DNA of 64,000 bases from Gammaproteobacteria bacterium (GTDB lineage: Bacteria; Pseudomonadota; Gammaproteobacteria; Pseudomonadales; Pseudohongiellaceae). Under the pieces are notes generated by a model. It was given only the letters and a program-made list of their open reading frames with translations. It was not told the DNA's origin and did not search any database. The stretch spans positions 1 to 64,000 of the forward strand of contig VYCF01000003.1 in NCBI GenBank assembly GCA_009844085.1, written 5' to 3'. The number at the start of each line of letters is the position of its first letter. Positions within the stretch are counted from its first letter, which is position 1. Shown piece by piece: positions 26,629-33,899 of this stretch. The position numbers and the translations under genes are program-made.

Positions 26629-26646
26629 TTAGAGTTAGTATTAGTC
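26629..26646 (+). repeat. Three tandem TTAGNN hexamers abutting the RHH antitoxin start
   Basis: TTAGAG, TTAGTA and TTAGTC follow one another without gaps and end at the base before the ATG at 26647. The surrounding 50 bases are AT-rich, unlike the rest of the region. Tandem short repeats suit ribbon-helix-helix binding, and no strong ribosome-binding site remains, so the repeat may combine operator and leader roles. Confidence 0.4.
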
Positions 26647-26871
26647 ATGCCTCAGCAAGTTACAGCGCGCTTGCCCGACCCGGTGATTACTGCTCTGGAT
26701 ACGGCTGCGCAGCAACTCCGGCGTAGCCGGGCGGACGTGATTCGCTTGGCCGTAGAGCACTATCTCGAAGATTTCGACGATCTTTCCGTAGCTATCGACC
26801 GGCTCCGAGACCCAAGCGACCCGGTTCTGGATTGGGACAAGGTCCGGCGTGATCTTCTCGATTCGGATTAA
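26647..26871 (+). CDS. Ribbon-helix-helix antitoxin (RelB/CopG-like)
   Basis: A 74-residue antitoxin. The N-terminal RHH fold reads QQVTARLPDPVITALD followed by QLRRSRADVIRLAVEHYLED, giving one strand and two helices. The acidic tail (DPSDPVLDWDKVRRDLLDSD) would contact the toxin. The ATG abuts three TTAG hexamers. The toxin gene starts 23 bases before its stop, in another frame, which is typical of relBE-type pairs. Confidence 0.85.
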   Translation: MPQQVTARLPDPVITALDTAAQQLRRSRADVIRLAVEHYLEDFDDLSVAIDRLRDPSDPVLDWDKVRRDLLDSD

Positions 26872-27115
26872 GCAGAGCGCGGCCAAAGAGCTGAAGCGCG
26901 TCGCCGGCAATGAAAGGACGCGAATCGTAAACGCTATCGACCGGCTTGCGGAGAATCCTTACCTGGGCAGCGCCTTGAAAGGCGATCTGAAAGGATTGCG
27001 CCGGCTTCGCATAGGTGACCATCGTGTCCTATACGAAGTTCGGGACGACGAACTCATTGTGCTGATCATCCGCGTCGCACATCGCCGCAACGTTTACCGG
27101 CGGCCTCCAATTTAG
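26849..27115 (+). CDS. RelE/ParE-superfamily toxin
   Basis: An 88-residue toxin with the RelE-fold pattern: FSIRIKQSAAKELKR, then YLGSALKGDLKGLRRLRIGDHRVLYEV and IIRVAHRRNVYR. The basic and tyrosine residues at the end match mRNA-cleaving RelE proteins rather than gyrase-poisoning ParE, but the two are hard to separate by eye. The start is GTG 26849, inside the antitoxin gene, implying coupled translation. It lies between unrelated metabolic genes, outside the defence island. Confidence 0.85.
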   Translation: MIFSIRIKQSAAKELKRVAGNERTRIVNAIDRLAENPYLGSALKGDLKGLRRLRIGDHRVLYEVRDDELIVLIIRVAHRRNVYRRPPI

Positions 27116-27157
27116 CGCTCGGTGGGCACAAGTTGCCCGGATGACGCCTGCATTCAG

Positions 27158-27817
27158 TCAGACGCTGACGAAGTCTCCGGTTTCAGGATCGGCGATCCAG
27201 AGGTCGCCGGTGGCGATGTCGAACCACCAGCCGTGGAGGGTCAGTTTGCCGCTGGTTTCGAGATCTTGCAGCCAGGGATGAGCGCGGAGGTTTTCTAGCG
27301 ATTTGAGAATCGAACGCTGCTCGGCGTGGCGGGCCAGTTTATCGGCCGACAGTTCGCCGTGCGCGGCGATGACTTCTTCGCAGGCCGGCACGGCTACGGT
27401 GGTCCACTCGTGCAGGCAGTAATCTTCCGGTACGACATCGTGCAAGGCTTCGTCGAGCGCGGTTCTGACGCCGGCGCAACCGGAATGGCCGCAGACGATG
27501 AGGTGCGGGATTCCCAGAGTTTTCAGGCCCAACTCCACCGCTGACATTACTCCGCTGTCAAGACTGTCGGTGTCCGGGGGAGGCGCCAGGTTCGCTACCA
27601 CGCGCACCACCAGCAGATCGCCCGGGCGGGCGCCGAAAATCAGCGCAGGGTCGACGCGGGAGTCGGCGCAGGCGATCATCATGACGCCGGGCTGCTGCCC
27701 GCTCGACAGATTCGGCATCAATGCGCCGGGTTCGCCGTACTCGCGTTCGCGAAACGATCTGACGCCCTGCAAAAGGGCCTCAACGGCGTTCTGGCCTGGG
27801 GAGTCGGAGTCGTTCAT
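27158..27817 (-). CDS. can: Beta-carbonic anhydrase
   Basis: A 219-residue enzyme interconverting carbon dioxide and bicarbonate. The zinc ligands are Cys50 in ACADSRVDP and His111/Cys114 in CGHSGC; the Asp52-Arg54 dyad is present. RPGDLLVVRVVANLAPP is the standard following segment. No signal peptide, so it is cytoplasmic. It is a single gene, transcribed divergently from the DapA-like gene with 101 bases between. Confidence 0.93.
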   Translation of the reverse strand: MNDSDSPGQNAVEALLQGVRSFREREYGEPGALMPNLSSGQQPGVMMIACADSRVDPALIFGARPGDLLVVRVVANLAPPPDTDSLDSGVMSAVELGLKTLGIPHLIVCGHSGCAGVRTALDEALHDVVPEDYCLHEWTTVAVPACEEVIAAHGELSADKLARHAEQRSILKSLENLRAHPWLQDLETSGKLTLHGWWFDIATGDLWIADPETGDFVSV

Positions 27818-27918
27818 GGGGCGGCAACGTTATTACGATTGAGCCTCGTCTTGCAAGCGCCTCATCTTGACCGTACTCTCACAGTTCCTGTCCCAAGCCA
27901 TCAGACGAGGAATCCGCC

Positions 27919-28905
27919 ATGCCTTTCACAGCGAAATTCACCCGGCGCCAGACTCTGGCCGCCATGGCCGCCGCTTCCACCTTGTCCGTTCCGACGCTTT
28001 CGCTGGCGGCGGAAAACCGCATGCGCGGCGCGTTGATGATCCTCAGCACGCCATATACCGCCTCCGGTGAAGTCGATTACGAAGATCTGGCGAAAGAGGT
28101 CGATTTCTGCGACCGCTGCGGCATCGACGGTCTGGTTTGGCCGCAGAATTCATCGGAACAGCGCTATCTCGGCAAGGAAGAAAGGCTGCGCGGCTTTGAG
28201 GCGCTCGCCGAGGCGAATCGCGGCCGCGACATGGTGCTCGTGCTTGGGGTGCAGGCGGACGATACCGCGGGCATGCTCGAATACGCCAGGGCCGCGGAAG
28301 CTCTCGAGCCCGACGGCATGATCGCGATTCCTCCCACCACGGCGAACTCGCTCGCCGAGATCAGGGACTACTATGCCGCGCTTTGCGAGGTCACGGCGCG
28401 GCCGATCTTCGTGCAGACGAGCGGCGGGCCCGATATCGAATTGACCATCGATTTTCTCGTGCAACTCGCCACCGAGTTTCCCCAGTGCGGTTATGTGAAG
28501 GAGGAATACGGCCAGGCGCACGATCGCATGCTCGCCTTGCAGCAGCATCAGCCGGACCCCATCCGCAGCATCTTCGGCGCCACGCTCGGCCGCGGCTGGT
28601 TGTACGAGATGCGCATCGGCACCGATGGGGTAATGACCGGGGGCGCCATGTACGCCGACGTATACGCGGCCTTGTGGGATTTGTACGAACAGGGCGATCA
28701 GGAAGCGATGCGCGACTGTTACAGCCGCCTGCTGCTGATCCAGAATCTCGATCAGATCATTCCCGGCGTGCGGCTTTACGTCATGCAGAAACGCGGTGTT
28801 TTCAAGACCACGGTTTCGCGCCGCGGCGACTATAGTTTCAGCCCGCTGGAGATTGCCGAAATCGACTACCGCTTCGAAGCGCTCAAGCCATACCTGCGCG
28901 TGTAA
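27919..28905 (+). CDS. Tat-exported DapA/NanA-family lyase-like protein
   Basis: A 328-residue TIM-barrel protein of the dihydrodipicolinate synthase family. The N-terminus FTRRQTLAAMAAASTLSVP is a twin-arginine signal, so the protein is probably folded in the cytoplasm and exported, which is unusual for this family. The barrel is clear: LMILSTPYTASGEVDYEDL, LVWPQNSSEQRYLGKEER, and Schiff-base lysine in GYVKEEYG. The usual catalytic tyrosine motif (LYNxP) is replaced by FVQTSGGPD. It is therefore unlikely to make dihydrodipicolinate; an altered aldolase/lyase or binding role is possible. AGGAA precedes the ATG. Its 3' end is convergent with cfa. Confidence 0.8.
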   Translation: MPFTAKFTRRQTLAAMAAASTLSVPTLSLAAENRMRGALMILSTPYTASGEVDYEDLAKEVDFCDRCGIDGLVWPQNSSEQRYLGKEERLRGFEALAEANRGRDMVLVLGVQADDTAGMLEYARAAEALEPDGMIAIPPTTANSLAEIRDYYAALCEVTARPIFVQTSGGPDIELTIDFLVQLATEFPQCGYVKEEYGQAHDRMLALQQHQPDPIRSIFGATLGRGWLYEMRIGTDGVMTGGAMYADVYAALWDLYEQGDQEAMRDCYSRLLLIQNLDQIIPGVRLYVMQKRGVFKTTVSRRGDYSFSPLEIAEIDYRFEALKPYLRV

Positions 28906-28908
28906 AAG

Positions 28909-30156
28909 TCAATGGGGCGCCTTGCTTGCCAGCAATTGCACGGCGCTGATGCGGCGTTCGCGAAAGCCGCCTTCGCAATAGGCGAAATAATAGTCCCAGA
29001 GCCGCAGGAATTCGGCCGGATAGCCGTTCTCTCGCAAGGCTTCGAGATTTTCCAGGAAGGACTCGCGCCAGCGCGCCAGCGTGTCGGCGTAATCCAGGCC
29101 GATGTCGAGCAGGTCGCGCATGACCAGGTCGGTCTTGCGCGCCATCAGGTCGCAGATCACGCTCAGCGACGGCAGAAATCCGCCGGGAAAGACGTGCTTG
29201 CGGATGAAATCCTCGCTCCTGCTGTATTCCGCGTAGCGCTGGTCGGCGATGGTGATTGCCTGCAGCATCAGCCGGCCGCCGGGTTTGAGGAGTTCGTTCA
29301 ACTTGCGGAGATAGGTTGTGAGGTAGTTGCGGCCGACGGCTTCGATCATTTCCACCGAAACGAGCTTGTCGTAACTTCCCTTGAGTTGCCGGTAGTCCCG
29401 GTTAACGACCTCGATTCGGTTTTCCAGGCCTTCCCTGAGAACCCGCTCGTGCACGTACTCGAATTGCGCGCATGAATTGGTCACGGCGGTTACCTTACTG
29501 CCCCAATGTCTGGCCGCGTGAATCGCCAGCCCGCCCCAGCCGCAGCCTACTTCGAGCAGGTGATCGTCCGGCTGTAATTCGAGCAGTTCGCAGATGCGGT
29601 TCAACTTGTGTAATTGCGCTTCCGCCAGGGCTTCTCCCGGCCGATTGAAAATCGCGCCGGAATATTGCATGCGCTGGTCAAGAAAGCCGCGATAGAAATC
29701 GACTTCGAGATCGTAATGTCGGCTGATATTGCGCCGAGCCTGTTTGCGGCTGTTGCGCCGAACGCCGAGCCGCAACAGGCTGGCCGGCTTGAACAACCAG
29801 CCGAAGCGCCTGCCCCAGTCGTCGGTCATTTCGAGATTACGCGCGAAGAAACGGACCACGGCGGCGAGATCGGGACTGGTCCACCAGCCGTCCATGTATG
29901 CCTCGGCCGCGGCGGTGTCGCCGCCGAGCAGCACCCTGGCGTAAAGCCGCGTATCGTGCACGTCGACTTCCGCTTGCAGTTCGTGGCCTTGCGCGCCGAT
30001 TGCGGCGACGATGATGCCCTGTTCGCGCACTATGAATCGGCCTTCCCGGGCGCGCCGCAATACGCGCAGCAGTATTTCCCGCAGCAATACCTGGTGGCGG
30101 GATATGATTGCCGGAGTTGGCGCGGCGCCGGCGGGAAGCATGGATTTCCGGTTCAT
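28909..30156 (-). CDS. cfa: Cyclopropane-fatty-acyl-phospholipid synthase
   Basis: A 415-residue SAM-dependent enzyme that methylenates unsaturated fatty acyl chains in membrane phospholipids. An N-terminal helical domain with AEAYMDGWWTSPDL precedes the methyltransferase fold. The SAM loop is LLEVGCGWGGLAIHAARHWG; the QRMQYSGAIF and KLVSVEMIEAVG segments are family hallmarks. ATG 30156 overlaps the DUF1365 stop as ATGA; an upstream start at 30240 would lie well inside that gene. It is last in the FAD oxidoreductase-DUF1365-cfa operon, the partner set of the adjacent ECF sigma factor in many bacteria. Confidence 0.93.
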   Translation of the reverse strand: MNRKSMLPAGAAPTPAIISRHQVLLREILLRVLRRAREGRFIVREQGIIVAAIGAQGHELQAEVDVHDTRLYARVLLGGDTAAAEAYMDGWWTSPDLAAVVRFFARNLEMTDDWGRRFGWLFKPASLLRLGVRRNSRKQARRNISRHYDLEVDFYRGFLDQRMQYSGAIFNRPGEALAEAQLHKLNRICELLELQPDDHLLEVGCGWGGLAIHAARHWGSKVTAVTNSCAQFEYVHERVLREGLENRIEVVNRDYRQLKGSYDKLVSVEMIEAVGRNYLTTYLRKLNELLKPGGRLMLQAITIADQRYAEYSRSEDFIRKHVFPGGFLPSLSVICDLMARKTDLVMRDLLDIGLDYADTLARWRESFLENLEALRENGYPAEFLRLWDYYFAYCEGGFRERRISAVQLLASKAPH

Positions 30157-30950
30157 GACCGCTGATTCCCGAAGTCGCCGGACCGGCCGGGGTGCGGGTA
30201 GAAGGGACTGCGCTTGAAACAGAGACGCAGCGCCTGCCAATAGATGGCCGCAAGCAAGGCGGCGGTCGGGGAAGGTTTTCGCATCAGCATGCGATTGAGG
30301 CTGCGTTGCTCAAGCGCAACGCGGCGCAGATGCAAGCCGGCGTCCATGATTCGGGCGCCGGCCTGGTCCGCTACTTGTCGCTTCACTTGCAAATGCACCG
30401 CAAGCCGATTGCCTTCCGGCGGGAGTATGCGCCAATCGTATTCCTGTCCCATGGGATTGAACGGCGAGACATGGAATTCCTTGCCGTGGGGGTGGAGACT
30501 GCGCAGGTCGAGCGCATAGCAATGCCGCTCGTTCCAGGGCGTATTGCTGACTTCAGCCAGGACATGGCGGAATATGCCGTCCCGCTTGACGAAATACAGG
30601 TTGAGCGGACTGAAATAGCAGCCGAGATAACGCAATTGGCCGAGCAGCCAGACCTCACCGACGACTTCCTCTCGATCGACTTCGAGCTTGCTCGCAAGCT
30701 TGTCTATCACGACATCCTGCAATCGGCGTTCCGGCCGATCGAGATAGTCCTCGCGCCTGAATCGCGCCCAATGCCAGGGACTGGCGCCAAGTTGCCAGTA
30801 ACGTTCGAACAATGAAGGTAGTTCATCGAGCCTCAAGAGCCACATGAACAGGGAGTAACGGAACTGGTGGCCCACGGGCTGAAAGCGCCGGTGGCGCACG
30901 ATGCCCTGGAACAGCGCCGATTCGTTCGCCGGCAGTTCGATGCGATTCAT
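30153..30950 (-). CDS. DUF1365 family protein
   Basis: A 265-residue protein of the DUF1365 family, regularly found between an FAD oxidoreductase and a Cfa-like enzyme. Typical segments are GIVRHRRFQPVGHQFRYSLF, LGYCFSPLN-like LGCYFSPLNLYF, and FHVSPFNPMGQEYDW. The biochemical role is not established; a part in fatty-acid modification is inferred from its constant partners. ATG 30950 overlaps the upstream oxidoreductase stop as ATGA, and its own stop overlaps cfa the same way. Confidence 0.9.
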   Translation of the reverse strand: MNRIELPANESALFQGIVRHRRFQPVGHQFRYSLFMWLLRLDELPSLFERYWQLGASPWHWARFRREDYLDRPERRLQDVVIDKLASKLEVDREEVVGEVWLLGQLRYLGCYFSPLNLYFVKRDGIFRHVLAEVSNTPWNERHCYALDLRSLHPHGKEFHVSPFNPMGQEYDWRILPPEGNRLAVHLQVKRQVADQAGARIMDAGLHLRRVALEQRSLNRMLMRKPSPTAALLAAIYWQALRLCFKRSPFYPHPGRSGDFGNQRS

Positions 30951-32203
30951 GCGGCGCACTCCAGCCGTCGGCAGACGTCGAGCGCGCTGCGCACGGCGTC
31001 TTCGTGGAAGCCGTCGTAGCACCATGCTCCGCAATAATGAATGCCGCCGACGCCGCAGATTTCGCCGCGGCGGGCCTGGGCGCGCAGGCTCTGCCCGGAG
31101 TATTGCGGATGGCTGTAACTGAACTCGGCCAGTACCATGTCCGGATCGACGACACTTTCAGCGTTCAGCGAAACGAGCAGAGGCCGCGGGGACTGCAACC
31201 GCTGCAAGATGTTCATGCAATAGGTAACGACCGGCAGCCGCCCGCTTGCCGCATCGCCGGCGAGGAAGTTCCAGCTAGCCCAGGCGCGCTTCTGCCGCGG
31301 CATCAGGCTGGCGTCGTGATGCAGCAGCACCGAATTGGGCCGGTAGGGAATCGCTCCGAGTATCTCGGCTTCCGCCTGCGTCGGCGATTCAAGCAAGGCC
31401 AGCGCCTGATCGCTATGGCAGGCCAGCACGACCTGGTCGAACTCTTCGCTGCCCTCGTTGAATCGCAACCTGACGCCCGCCGGCCCCCGGCTGACGCCTC
31501 GCACCGGCGTGGACAGGCGAATGCGATCCGCGAAATCCGCGGTAAGCGCTTGCACATAGTTGCGCGAGCTGCCTGCGATGGTGAACCAGCACGGCCGGTT
31601 GAACAGGTTCAGCAGGCCGTGATTGGCGAAGAATCGCGCCAGCATGTTCATGGGAAACGCTTTGGCGCGGCCCGGTTCGCAGGACCAGATCGCCGCCACC
31701 ATCGGCAGGAGGTAGTTGTCGGCGAACAGGCGGCCGAACTTATGCCGGCGAACGAATTCCCCGACGGTTTCATCGCCTGTATGCTGCCGGGCCGCGCGAT
31801 TGAAGCGCAGGATATCGAGCAGCATCCGGTGGAAAGATGAACGCCACAGATTGCCCCGCTGGGCGAAAAGCGTGTTGAGATTGTGTCCGTTGTATTCCAG
31901 GCCGAGGGCCGGATTCGAGACGCTGAAACTCATTTCGGCGGGAAGCAGTCCGACCCGCAATTCCCGCAACAGGTCCATGAACGAAGGGTAATTGCGGTCG
32001 TTGCAGACGATAAAGCCGGTATCCACCCGGAATCGCCGGCCTTCGACCTCGGCCGTGACGGTATGCGAATGCCCTCCGGCGTAATCGTTCGCCTCGAATA
32101 CGCTGATGTCGAACTTGCGCTGCAACAGCCGGGCCGCCGTCAGGCCGGCCACGCCCGCGCCGACAATGGCGATGCGCGCAGGTTTTGAATCCACTGCGAT
32201 CAT
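30947..32203 (-). CDS. FAD-dependent amine-oxidase-like oxidoreductase
   Basis: A 418-residue flavoprotein with the Rossmann nucleotide-binding start IAIVGAGVAGLTAARLL and the following FEANDYAGGHSHTV. The closest pattern is the NAD/FAD oxidoreductase that opens the DUF1365-cfa operon controlled by RpoE/ChrR; it is suggested to act on unsaturated lipids. The C-terminal flavin motif GVGGIHYCGAWCYDGFHEDA is intact. A candidate ECF promoter lies at 32234-32265, about 31 bases before the ATG. Confidence 0.9.
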   Translation of the reverse strand: MIAVDSKPARIAIVGAGVAGLTAARLLQRKFDISVFEANDYAGGHSHTVTAEVEGRRFRVDTGFIVCNDRNYPSFMDLLRELRVGLLPAEMSFSVSNPALGLEYNGHNLNTLFAQRGNLWRSSFHRMLLDILRFNRAARQHTGDETVGEFVRRHKFGRLFADNYLLPMVAAIWSCEPGRAKAFPMNMLARFFANHGLLNLFNRPCWFTIAGSSRNYVQALTADFADRIRLSTPVRGVSRGPAGVRLRFNEGSEEFDQVVLACHSDQALALLESPTQAEAEILGAIPYRPNSVLLHHDASLMPRQKRAWASWNFLAGDAASGRLPVVTYCMNILQRLQSPRPLLVSLNAESVVDPDMVLAEFSYSHPQYSGQSLRAQARRGEICGVGGIHYCGAWCYDGFHEDAVRSALDVCRRLECAA

Positions 32204-32233
32204 TATTTACCGTTTTTGCAATGACGTTCGCCT

Positions 32234-32265
32234 GGAAATACGACCGCCCGCGCCGGTGTGGATCA
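32234..32265 (-). promoter_or_regulatory. Candidate ECF11-type promoter of the FAD oxidoreductase-DUF1365-cfa operon
   Basis: On the minus strand TGATCC (32265-32260) is followed after 17 bases by CGTATTTCC (32242-32234). The same two blocks occur on the plus strand 23 bases away with a 16-base spacer, in front of the sigma gene. TGATC is the -35 core known for the RpoE/ChrR (ECF11) group. Transcription would start about 25 bases before the ATG at 32203. Confidence 0.65.
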
Positions 32266-32287
32266 ATTGCGGCGGTGAGACTAGAAG

Positions 32288-32318
32288 TGATCCGCGGCCA
32301 TTGAATCTGCGTAATTCC
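32288..32318 (+). promoter_or_regulatory. Candidate ECF11-type promoter of rpoE-chrR (autoregulation)
   Basis: TGATCC (32288-32293), 16 bases, then CGTAATTCC (32310-32318). It mirrors the divergent promoter base for base except for one A/T change in the -10 block and one base of spacing. It implies that the sigma factor drives its own gene. A start near 32325 would leave a leader of about 120 bases before ATG 32448. Confidence 0.65.
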
Positions 32319-32447
32319 GGTATCATGGAACTGTTACTGAAGGCAAATTTGCCGGGGCTGCTGTCTGCGCCCGAGCGCGTTTTTCCGCGAAGCGCGCGCA
32401 GGGGCAACGAGTCCGCCGTCGAGTCCGGCAAGTCCGGGAACAGGGAC

Positions 32448-33032
32448 ATGGCGCCATCGTCCAACCGCTGGGAATCGGTGAGCAATGAGGAATTGCTTGG
32501 CGCGGTCAGTCATTCAGGCGACACCGCGGCTTTCGCTCAACTGTTCGAACGCTATTCCACGCGGATTTTCCAGACAGGCATGAAACTCACCCGGAACGAG
32601 CAATTGTCCCGGGATCTCGTGCAGGAAACGATGATCACCGTCTGGCGGAAAGCCTCTCTGTTCGACCTCGACCGGGGGAGCGCCGACAACTGGATTTTCA
32701 CAATGGCGCGGAATCGCTGTTTCGACCTGCTGCGCAAGGCAAAGCGCCAGCCAATCTGCGTCAGCGCCGACGACATCTGGCCGCTTGGCGAAGCAACCGA
32801 AGGCTCGCCGGAGTTGGACGATTCCGCCGAACAGAGCGCCCTGATGTCCCGCATCGAGCAATTGCTGGAGCGATTGCCCGCCGCGCAGCAGGCGGTGATC
32901 AACCAGGTTTACGTACTCGATTTCACCCACGAGGAAGCGGCCAGGCGCCTGGGTATCCCTCTCGGCACCCTGAAGTCCCGCTTGCGGCTCGGCCTGGACA
33001 AACTCAGGTATCTGGCGGGAGCAGAGAAATGA
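32448..33032 (+). CDS. rpoE: ECF RNA polymerase sigma factor, RpoE/ECF11-like
   Basis: A 194-residue sigma factor. Region 2 reads FAQLFERYSTRIFQTGMKL with the -10 recognition helix around DLVQETMITVWRKA and DNWIFTMARNRCFDLLRK. Region 4 is LPAAQQAVINQVYVLDFTHEEAA in pieces, with GIPLGTLKSRLRLGLDKLR contacting the -35. Pairing with a ChrR anti-sigma and the divergent cfa operon places it in the ECF11 group, which responds to singlet oxygen. ATG 32448 has CAGGGA upstream and gives a normal length; ATG 32325 would coincide with the predicted transcription start and add an atypical 41-residue extension. Confidence 0.92.
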   Translation: MAPSSNRWESVSNEELLGAVSHSGDTAAFAQLFERYSTRIFQTGMKLTRNEQLSRDLVQETMITVWRKASLFDLDRGSADNWIFTMARNRCFDLLRKAKRQPICVSADDIWPLGEATEGSPELDDSAEQSALMSRIEQLLERLPAAQQAVINQVYVLDFTHEEAARRLGIPLGTLKSRLRLGLDKLRYLAGAEK

Positions 33033-33733
33033 ACGAATCGATTGCCCATCACCCCGCGGAAGACATGCTGGAAAGCTTTGCGCGGCGCGAGTTGTCGACC
33101 GGGGCGAGCGTCATCGTTTCCGCCCATTTGGAAATGTGCAATCGTTGCCGGGCCAGGGTCGCGGAATTCGAGTCCCGGGAAATGCGTGAATGGAATGCCG
33201 AACCGGAACCGCCGCCGGCTGAAACTCGCGATTTCGACGGCATGATCGAGCGGATCGTCAGTCTGCCGCGGCAGGACGCGGAAACTGTCGCGACGCCCGT
33301 TGACGATTTGCAGGCCGCCGGGTTTCAAGAGAGCTTCGTTAAGGATCTTCGGCTGCCTCGCGCCTTGCGGCAGGCCGCCGCCAGACTGCGCTGGACCTGC
33401 CTGACCGAAGGCATCCACCAGGCCATTGCCCCGATCGATCGCGAAACCCGCTGCGAGTTCATCTACATGGCCGCCGGCGCATCCACTCCCGTGCATACTC
33501 ATTACGGCCGCGAATACACCCTCATATTGCAAGGCCGGTTCCACGACGAACTCGGCAGTTACGGCAATGGCGATTTCCTGTTCAGGGACGCCAGTCACGA
33601 GCACCAGCCGGCAAGCGAGAACGGCTGCCTCAGTTTCGCCGTCCTCGACCGGCCGCTCCGTTTCACCCGTGGGCTGCCCAGACTGATGAATCCCATCAAC
33701 CGGCTGCGCTTTCGCGGCGTCCTTGCGCGTTAA
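33029..33733 (+). CDS. chrR: ChrR-type zinc anti-sigma factor with cupin domain
   Basis: A 234-residue cytoplasmic anti-sigma factor. The zinc anti-sigma domain has a His at 7 or 8, His33, Cys37 and Cys40 (SAHLEMCNRC), nearly the same positions as in Rhodobacter ChrR. The C-terminal cupin holds a second metal site with His156, His158, Glu162 (HTHYGREYTLILQG) and His190/192. Singlet oxygen or related stress is known to release the sigma factor through this domain. The gene overlaps rpoE as ATGA, ensuring balanced synthesis. Confidence 0.92.
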   Translation: MNESIAHHPAEDMLESFARRELSTGASVIVSAHLEMCNRCRARVAEFESREMREWNAEPEPPPAETRDFDGMIERIVSLPRQDAETVATPVDDLQAAGFQESFVKDLRLPRALRQAAARLRWTCLTEGIHQAIAPIDRETRCEFIYMAAGASTPVHTHYGREYTLILQGRFHDELGSYGNGDFLFRDASHEHQPASENGCLSFAVLDRPLRFTRGLPRLMNPINRLRFRGVLAR

Positions 33734-33775
33734 CGGCAAAGTTCGAAACTGCGGTCGTCCCGGGCCGTGGGAAAT

Positions 33776-33837
33776 CTGCAACAATTCTGCAACGCAATTG
33801 TCGTTTTTCTGCAAAGAAAATGTCGCGAATCTGAAAC
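33776..33837 (+). promoter_or_regulatory. Array of six Pho-box-like 7-mers at exact 11-bp spacing
   Basis: Seven-base units start at 33776, 33787, 33798, 33809, 33820 and 33831: CTGCAAC, CTGCAAC, TTGTCGT, CTGCAAA, ATGTCGC, CTGAAAC. Four-base AT-rich spacers separate most of them. PhoB binds direct repeats of CTGTCAT-like 7-mers every 11 bp. Ten bases after the last unit, TAACAT (33848-33853) is placed as the -10 box usually is relative to a Pho box. The gene at 33900 follows, and phoB itself is three genes downstream. Confidence 0.65.
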
Positions 33838-33899
33838 AACCGGCTTCTAACATGGCGGCACTCAAACTGTGTTCAGCAAGACATCAATCAGGAGCCAAA

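Noticed and set aside
32325-32447. ATG 32325 as the start of the ECF sigma factor
   Set aside because: It coincides with the predicted transcription start and adds residues not typical of the family; ATG 32448 has a better ribosome-binding site.
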